Source: JANSWO01 sp964351875 (lineage in GTDB: Bacteria; Pseudomonadota; Gammaproteobacteria; Pseudomonadales; Azotimanducaceae). From it: DNA of 9,701 nt. Position 1 is the stretch's first letter; every line of letters starts with the position of its first letter. Both the position numbers and the translations under genes were made by a program. The stretch spans positions 1 to 9,701 of the forward strand of contig CAYGQC010000146.1 in NCBI GenBank assembly GCA_964351875.1. The letters are read 5' to 3'. This document shows positions 5,551-9,701 of the stretch, one piece after another. A model generated the notes under the pieces. That model did no database searches, had not been told where the DNA came from, and saw only the letters and a program-made list of their open reading frames with translations.

Positions 5551-6642
5551 TCACGAGTCCTCGCTCGCCCCGATCAGTTCGTACTTTTTCAGATAGCCGC
5601 GAAGCTGATGATAGGTAAGCCCCAGCAGTGTCGCGGCTTTGCGCTGGTTGTGTTTCGCCTGCTCCATCGCTTGCTCAAGAAGCACGATCTCTCGCTCCTT
5701 TATCGTCGACTTCATATCTATCGGTAACGACACCGTGGACTCTATGGTGGGAGCTGGGGGTGGCTCTACCTGGTTGTCGGAGTTGTCCGCCGAAGGCGAA
5801 TGCGCGTCCCCAGCTCCATCGATCGCAGCAGGAGAAATTGTCTCAGGACGGCGGGAGCGGGGTCGGTACGGGCTCTCGAACGGATCGAGGATCAGCTCAT
5901 CGATGGTGATCTGTTCGTCGGTTCGATACACGGCGCGCTCAACAGTGTTCTTCAGTTCGCGGACGTTACCGGGCCAATCGTGACTCATCAGGGTGTCGAT
6001 CACGTTGTCGCTGAAGCCTGCAAAGAACTCTCGCTCGAGTTCGCTGACCATGTTGATCGCGAACTGGGTGGCCAGCAGCAATATGTCTTCGCGTCGATGG
6101 CGAAGTGGCGGCAGGGTGATTACATCAAACGCCAGCCGATCCAGCAGATCGCTGCGAAACTTGCCCGCTGCTGCCAACGCCGGTAGATCGACGTTGGTTG
6201 CGGCGACCAATCTGACGTTGGTCGTGAGCGTTTTTGTCCCGCCAATACGCTCGAATTCACCGTATTCGATCAGCCTGAGAATCTTCTCCTGTACGAGCGG
6301 CGACGTTGTCGCGAGTTCATCCATGAATAGCGTGCCGCCGTCCGCTCGCTCAAAGCGCCCGGGGCGTGCCTTGATCGCCCCGGTAAAGCTGCCCGCTTCA
6401 TGGCCAAACAGCTCTGACTCGAGAAGAGCGTCACTGATCGCCGCACAATTCATCTTCAGATACGTAGCGTCCCAGCGCTCGGAGAGATAGTGCAACCGGG
6501 CGGCAATCAACTCCTTCCCGGTTCCGCGCTCGCCAACAATCAACACTGGTTTATCGAGGGGTGCGACCCGGGAGACGGCTTCGAGCACCTGCAGAAACGC
6601 GGGAGCTTCGCCAATCATGCGGTCGTGAATAGGTTTGGACAT
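5551..6642 (-). CDS. pspF: PspF, sigma-54-dependent activator of the phage shock operon
   Basis: AAA+ enhancer-binding protein that remodels sigma-54 RNA polymerase at the psp promoter and is held inactive by PspA. Like E. coli PspF it lacks a receiver domain and starts almost directly with the AAA+ module (LGEA..FL.VLE in E. coli, IGEAPAFLQVLE here). Walker A is GERGTGKE (37-44), Walker B is GGTLFMDEL (102-110), and FRSDLLDRLAFDV carries the arginine fingers. A C-terminal Fis-type helix-turn-helix (HNQRKAATLLGLTYHQLRGYLKKY) binds DNA. Two oddities stand out. The sigma-54 contact loop reads GSFTGA (84-89) instead of GAFTGA. The protein is 363 residues against 325 in E. coli because of a longer Pro/Ser/Asp-rich linker before the HTH. 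I start it at ATG 6642, which aligns with E. coli; an open frame continues upstream to 6732 but shows no homology. pspF is divergent from pspA. Confidence 0.95.
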   Translation of the reverse strand: MSKPIHDRMIGEAPAFLQVLEAVSRVAPLDKPVLIVGERGTGKELIAARLHYLSERWDATYLKMNCAAISDALLESELFGHEAGSFTGAIKARPGRFERADGGTLFMDELATTSPLVQEKILRLIEYGEFERIGGTKTLTTNVRLVAATNVDLPALAAAGKFRSDLLDRLAFDVITLPPLRHRREDILLLATQFAINMVSELEREFFAGFSDNVIDTLMSHDWPGNVRELKNTVERAVYRTDEQITIDELILDPFESPYRPRSRRPETISPAAIDGAGDAHSPSADNSDNQVEPPPAPTIESTVSLPIDMKSTIKEREIVLLEQAMEQAKHNQRKAATLLGLTYHQLRGYLKKYELIGASEDS

Positions 6643-6754
6643 CGCGCAAGTGTGCCAACTGTTAGCGGTTTTAGCCACAAGCGCAGGAGCATCGCTGCAC
6701 CCATGTGTCTGCAATAAAACCAATGAAAACAAAGTGGTAGAGAATTATCAAAGA

Positions 6755-6771
6755 TTGGCACGGTCCGTGCT
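6755..6771 (+). promoter_or_regulatory. sigma-54 (-24/-12) promoter of the psp operon
   Basis: TTGGCACG at 6755-6762, four nucleotides, then GTGCT at 6767-6771 give the invariant GG (6757-6758) and GC (6769-6770) at the required 10-bp separation. The -24 half matches the TGGCACG consensus perfectly; the -12 half is GTGCT rather than TTGCA. Transcription should start near 6782, leaving a leader of about 48 nt before pspA. The element faces pspA and is divergent from pspF, as in E. coli. GCACGG-T-CCGTGC (6758-6770) is also a perfect 13-bp palindrome across the promoter core. Confidence 0.9.
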
Positions 6772-6829
6772 AAATATTTGTCACACGGCGCCGACTAGGT
6801 GCCACCGAGAGTTACCCAGGAGACGAACC

Positions 6830-7519
6830 ATGAGCATTTTCTCTCGCATGACCGACATCATTCAGTCCAACCTGAACTCCCTGCTGGATAAGGCGGAAGA
6901 CCCGGAAAAGATGGTCCGCTTGATCATTCAGGAAATGGAGGAGACGCTGGTCGAGGTCCGTACGACGTCGGCCCGAGCAATAGCCGACAAGAAAGAGCTT
7001 GGCCGCCGGCATGACATGCTGGTCGCGGAAAGTGAGGAATGGCAGCGCAAAGCGGAGCTCGCGATTTCCAAATCTCGCGACGATCTTGCCAAGTCCGCGC
7101 TCAACGAGCGTAACAAGACTTCTGAGACTGCTTCGGCTGTGGCCAGCGAGTTGGGCATCCTGGACGAAACCTTGTCCAAGCTGAGCGAGGATATCGCCGC
7201 ACTGCAGGCCAAGATCAAGGACGCCAAAGCAAGACAGAGCGCGATCATCGTTCGCGGTCAGGCCGCACAGACTCGACTGGGTGTGCGCCGGCAGCTGAGC
7301 GATCACAATATCGATGACGCCATTAACCGATTCGAACACTACGAGCGCAAAATGGACGATCTTGAGGGGCAGATCGAGTCCTACGACATGGGTCAGAAAA
7401 CCCTCGCCGATGAGATTCGCGAGCTTGAAGGCGATGATGCCCTCGAAGCTGACCTTGAAGCACTCAAAGCATCAGTCGCCAAGACTAAGTCTGGCGATGA
7501 TGCGTCTGCCCAACACTAG
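6830..7519 (+). CDS. pspA: phage shock protein A (PspA/IM30/ESCRT-III family)
   Basis: Peripheral inner-membrane protein that stabilises damaged membrane and, when unstressed, binds and inhibits PspF. The 229-residue product compares with 222 in E. coli. The N-terminal amphipathic helix (MSIFSRMTDIIQSNLNSLLD) is the membrane-binding anchor. EDPEKMVRLIIQEMEETLVEVR is the conserved start of the coiled-coil core, and the rest is nearly all charged helix, including ARQSAIIVRGQAA and the VRRQL...DDAINRFEHYERKMDDLE segment. The ATG at 6830 is chosen by alignment and by AGGAGA at 6818-6823, 6 nt upstream; an open frame running back to 6635 is non-coding. It is the first gene of the operon behind the sigma-54 promoter, and pspB follows after 23 nt. 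Confidence 0.97.
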   Translation: MSIFSRMTDIIQSNLNSLLDKAEDPEKMVRLIIQEMEETLVEVRTTSARAIADKKELGRRHDMLVAESEEWQRKAELAISKSRDDLAKSALNERNKTSETASAVASELGILDETLSKLSEDIAALQAKIKDAKARQSAIIVRGQAAQTRLGVRRQLSDHNIDDAINRFEHYERKMDDLEGQIESYDMGQKTLADEIRELEGDDALEADLEALKASVAKTKSGDDASAQH

Positions 7520-7542
7520 TAACTTAAAAGCGAGGCAACGTT

Positions 7543-7785
7543 ATGGAAGGCTGGGTGGTCGCGATATTCGTACCGACGGTGTTGTTTGTCCTCATCGTCG
7601 CACCGACCTGGATCTACCTGCACTACCGCAGCAAGCAGCATTCGCTGCATGCGCTGAGCGAGGCAGAGCGCTCCAACCTGGAAACGCTCGCCGCCCAGGC
7701 AGAACGGATGCTGGATCGCATTGACGCGCTCGAGGCCATCCTGGATGACGAAACGCCGGAGTGGCGAAGCAGGGTGGGCGAGTAG
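7543..7785 (+). CDS. pspB: phage shock protein B
   Basis: Small inner-membrane protein that with PspC senses envelope stress and releases PspA from PspF. The 80-residue product has one N-terminal transmembrane helix (about residues 4-26, ending WIYLHYRSK) followed by a cytoplasmic coiled coil. It matches E. coli PspB at the membrane exit (LHY) and at the C-terminal signature RIDALEAILDDETPEWRSR, against RIQALESILDAEHPNWRDR in E. coli. GAGG at 7532-7535 lies 7 nt before the ATG. It sits between pspA and pspC as in the classical operon. Confidence 0.95.
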   Translation: MEGWVVAIFVPTVLFVLIVAPTWIYLHYRSKQHSLHALSEAERSNLETLAAQAERMLDRIDALEAILDDETPEWRSRVGE

Positions 7786-7824
7786 GCTAACCGCAGAAGC
7801 GGCAGGCCGAAGACGACTGGATGG

Positions 7825-7841
7825 GCAGCGCGAGGCGCTGC
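7825..7841 (+). other. hairpin between pspB and pspC
   Basis: A perfect 7-bp stem, GCAGCGC (7825-7831) and GCGCTGC (7835-7841) with a GAG loop, lies in the 86-nt gap between pspB and pspC and ends 18 nt before the pspC Shine-Dalgarno sequence. It has no T-tract, so it is not an intrinsic terminator. It could affect mRNA processing or relative PspC yield, or it may have no function. Confidence 0.45.
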
Positions 7842-7871
7842 TATTCGAAAGAACTTACCAGGAGCAACACA

Positions 7872-8543
7872 GTGAGTGATCGACGCACGCGCAGAGATAA
7901 TCAGGACGCGTCGGACTTTCAAGCGGCCGCCAACCGGCTCGAAGAAGCCGTCAGCGATCTGATGAGCACGGCAACAGGCCGAGTGACAGATGGCGCGACA
8001 CGGTTGCTGGACGACGCAGCAAAGGCCATTCGTAGCGAAGTAGACAGCAACGATCAATACCAGCGCGCCAGCCGTTCGGAACGCTTTCGCTCTGCAACCG
8101 ATGGCATCGATCCTTCCTCGGATCGACTGCAACGCGACAGCGTCAACGGCAAACTGGCTGGTGTCTGTGCAGGGATCGCCAGGTACTACGGCGTCGAAGC
8201 CTGGATGGTTCGGTGCTTGACCATCACACTGTTCCTATTCATGCCCACCATCGTTTTCCCGGCTTACTGGATTGCCTATTTTGTCCTCGGTAGCGATGCT
8301 GGGAGCTCTCGCACGCGACGTCGCCGACGAAGCAGACGCGGGCGTCGAGGCAGCAGGGCCTCCCGCGAGACTGCGACGGAAGAATCTCCCGGAACGCCAA
8401 CGGAAGAACTCCGCTCGACCCGATCCGTCTTCGATCAGCTTGAAATGCGATTGCGCAGAATGGAAAGCCATGTCACCTCCGGTCGCTATGACCTGCAGCG
8501 CGAACTTAGAAAGATTGAGCCTCGGCCGGGAGCCAGCGCGTGA
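7872..8543 (+). CDS. pspC: phage shock protein C, extended form
   Basis: Inner-membrane stress sensor partnered with PspB. The PspC domain lies in the middle of the protein, at about residues 84-141: DRLQRDSVNGKLAGVCAGIARYYGVEAWMVR and then a hydrophobic segment through PAYWIAYFVLG. This core is followed by an arginine-rich stretch with 12 Arg between residues 147 and 165, and then a C-terminal coiled coil (about 180-218, FDQLEMRLRRMESHVTSGRYDLQREL) of the type seen at the end of PspC proteins. Ahead of the core is an extra region of about 80 hydrophilic, helix-prone residues absent from the 119-residue E. coli protein, giving 223 residues here. The start is GTG 7872, supported by AGGAG at 7860-7864 with 7-nt spacing; an in-frame ATG at 7821 falls in a hairpin without a ribosome binding site. 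The stop codon overlaps the next gene's start. Confidence 0.93.
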   Translation: MSDRRTRRDNQDASDFQAAANRLEEAVSDLMSTATGRVTDGATRLLDDAAKAIRSEVDSNDQYQRASRSERFRSATDGIDPSSDRLQRDSVNGKLAGVCAGIARYYGVEAWMVRCLTITLFLFMPTIVFPAYWIAYFVLGSDAGSSRTRRRRRSRRGRRGSRASRETATEESPGTPTEELRSTRSVFDQLEMRLRRMESHVTSGRYDLQRELRKIEPRPGASA

Positions 8544-9304
8544 GCGTCATCAACTCTGCGAGCAGTAGCGAATACGCTGGCAAAATTTGGCTGGCGCTGC
8601 TGATGCTTCTCTTCCTGGTTGCCGGCGAAGCGGCCGCGGAGACAGCCGCGGACGGCGCAGCGAGTGACAGCGAAGCAGCCCGCGCCGGCGAAACTGTTCA
8701 AATCGACCTTGCGCAGTTTGAGCGAGTCGAGCTGATCGGTCAGGCAACCGTTTATCTTGTGCAGGGCGAATCGAACTCTGTCAGCGCAACTGGCGACACT
8801 GACCGGCTGGACGTATCAGTGTCTGGCGATGTGTTGACGATCGATACCACGCGGGGCGACATGCGTAGCGATCGAAGCCTGGAAATCGTCTTGAGTTACG
8901 ACGACTTGAAAGCGATTCGCAGCCGAGGTGCAATGCGCGTTCACGCGAGTGGAATGGCACTGACCGAGCTCTCGCTCAGCGGCAATGGATCCAGTCAGTA
9001 TGACTTGCAGAACGTTGAGCTGGAGAGCCTTGAGGTCGACGGCTCAGGCGCGCAACGATTCCTGCTAAGCGGAGCAGTCGCTAACCAGGCCATTCGGATG
9101 GTTGGCGCTAGCGAGTTCAACGGTGTCGACCTCGATGGCGTATCCGCGACGGTCATGATCAGTGGCGCTGGTAGCGTCTCGGTGGCGTCTCGGAAAACGC
9201 TGGACGTCGAGATACTGGGTATCGGCAGCGTTGCCTATCGTGGTGATCCGGAAATTACCGCGAGAATCCTGGGTCCCGGCACGCTTGCTGGTCTAGAGGG
9301 CTAA
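8540..9304 (+). CDS. secreted DUF2807/GIN-domain (Toastrack-type) protein
   Basis: Predicted exported protein of 254 residues. A signal peptide is clear: Lys15, a hydrophobic core at about 16-28 (IWLALLMLLFLVA), and a probable cleavage after an AAA near residue 33. The mature part is a repetitive beta-rich domain whose opening (IDLAQFERVELIGQATVYLVQG) is typical of DUF2807, the 'putative auto-transporter adhesin head GIN' family. Short beta units follow (LSLSGNGSSQYDL, LEVDGSGAQRFLL, VMISGAGSVSVAS). Related DUFs have been grouped as the Toastrack fold and are known to associate with PspC in other lineages. The start is GTG 8540, overlapping the pspC TGA (GTGA), with GGGAG at 8528-8532, 7 nt upstream, so it is translationally coupled to pspC. 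It probably acts in the periplasm as a partner of PspC; that role is inferred. No catalytic motif is visible. Confidence 0.88.
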   Translation: MSVINSASSSEYAGKIWLALLMLLFLVAGEAAAETAADGAASDSEAARAGETVQIDLAQFERVELIGQATVYLVQGESNSVSATGDTDRLDVSVSGDVLTIDTTRGDMRSDRSLEIVLSYDDLKAIRSRGAMRVHASGMALTELSLSGNGSSQYDLQNVELESLEVDGSGAQRFLLSGAVANQAIRMVGASEFNGVDLDGVSATVMISGAGSVSVASRKTLDVEILGIGSVAYRGDPEITARILGPGTLAGLEG

Positions 9305-9400
9305 ACGAGTCTCGCATCTTTCGGCATCAGCCAAGAGCGGGTAAGAAGCTTTGGAAACGAACAACATACAATCATCGTCAGCAAAACGGGAGCAATAGCG

Positions 9401-9637
9401 ATGGACGTCTTCACAATGGTGGTGCTCATTGTCCTTCTTGGAATCGGCTATAGCTGCTTCGAGGTCTACATGAAGAGCAAGACGAAACAAACGGAAGCGC
9501 AGTCGCTTTCCACAGACGCTTCACTACTGGCCGAGATGGATGCGATGAGAGCGCGTATCGAAGTGCTGGAGAAGATTCTCACTGACGACAAGCACACCCT
9601 GAAGCAGCAGATTGACGCCTTGGAGCGACAGCCCTGA
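9401..9637 (+). CDS. second PspB-like membrane/coiled-coil protein
   Basis: A 78-residue protein with an N-terminal transmembrane helix (about residues 5-19, MVVLIVLLGIGYSCF) followed by a basic patch (KSKTK) and a cytoplasmic coiled coil. The MRARIEVLEKILTDD stretch resembles the PspB signature RIDALEAILDDE encoded earlier in the operon, but the protein lacks the LHY membrane exit and the C-terminal PEWRSR. It is best called PspB-like, a diverged duplicate or an analogous small partner. GGGAG at 9388-9392 lies 8 nt before the ATG. It follows the Toastrack-type gene after a 96-nt gap in which I see no convincing promoter or terminator, so it is probably the last gene of the psp operon in this window. 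Its stop codon lies within the first unit of a set of direct repeats. Confidence 0.8.
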   Translation: MDVFTMVVLIVLLGIGYSCFEVYMKSKTKQTEAQSLSTDASLLAEMDAMRARIEVLEKILTDDKHTLKQQIDALERQP

Positions 9638-9701
9638 GCGGAACAGACAGGCCCTGAGCTGAGCAAGAAAACAGCCCTGAGCGGAACAGACAACCCTGAG
9701 C
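9628..9701 (+). repeat. short direct repeats at the 3' end of the psp operon
   Basis: CCCTGAGC occurs four times (9632-9639, 9652-9659, 9675-9682, 9694-9701). The first and third lie inside an exact 22-bp direct repeat (9628-9649 and 9671-9692). The first unit includes the stop codon of the upstream PspB-like gene, so the array looks like a tandem duplication of the gene's 3' end. It runs to the window edge and may continue beyond it. Confidence 0.9.

Noticed and set aside
5278..5596. + strand open frames containing EGGIRTLDGR, AEREGFEPSM and GRDSNPRW peptides
   Set aside because: These are the well-known false proteins produced by translating the antisense of a tRNA-Ser gene. They coincide with the minus-strand tRNA at 5357-5446.
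6643..6660. TGGCAC...TTGC just upstream of pspF on the minus strand as a sigma-54 promoter
   Set aside because: Only two bases separate the two elements, whereas five are needed between TGGCAC and TTGC, so the GG/GC spacing is wrong.
6746..6758. IHF-like site (TATCAA plus TGG) before the psp promoter
   Set aside because: It lacks the TTR half at the correct spacing and overlaps the -24 element, whereas IHF normally binds between the activator sites and the promoter.

Overview
The window looks like chromosomal DNA from a gammaproteobacterium. It has moderately high GC and the gene order alaS-lysC-csrA seen in Pseudomonas and relatives. It also carries a complete proteobacterial phage-shock (Psp) locus with pspF divergent from pspABC and a recognisable sigma-54 promoter between them. 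I cannot name a genus from sequence alone.

Left part (1-4462, + strand): a leader with weak promoter signals, then alaS (alanyl-tRNA synthetase), lysC (aspartokinase, start 3 nt after the alaS stop, with an internal start that could make a separate regulatory subunit) and csrA (carbon storage / post-transcriptional regulator). csrA is closed by a clean intrinsic terminator.

Middle part (4463-5550): mostly non-coding and the most irregular part of the window. On the minus strand it holds a full-length GFA/CENP-V-family gene broken by one in-frame amber codon (4647-4991). Next come seven perfect copies of a 9-bp repeat (5085-5150), then three large imperfect inverted repeats in a row (5194-5230, 5258-5308, 5311-5367). 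The last is a terminator-centred palindrome that runs into the acceptor end of a minus-strand tRNA-Ser(GCU) gene (5357-5446), which has its own extended -10 promoter. The terminator can act on both strands, so an unannotated + strand RNA ending at about 5355 is possible.

Right part (5551-9701): an envelope-stress module. PspF (minus strand) is the sigma-54 activator. Facing it is an operon of pspA (peripheral membrane effector and PspF inhibitor), pspB and pspC (inner-membrane sensors), a secreted DUF2807/GIN ('Toastrack'-type) protein whose start overlaps the pspC stop, and a second PspB-like single-span coiled-coil protein. PspC is much longer than the E. coli protein, with an N-terminal extension and an arginine-rich segment. 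The likely scheme is the classical one: membrane stress is sensed by PspB/PspC, PspA is drawn from PspF to the membrane, and PspF then activates the sigma-54 promoter. The last two genes are lineage-specific additions, probably periplasmic and inner-membrane partners. The window ends inside a set of short direct repeats just after the last stop codon.
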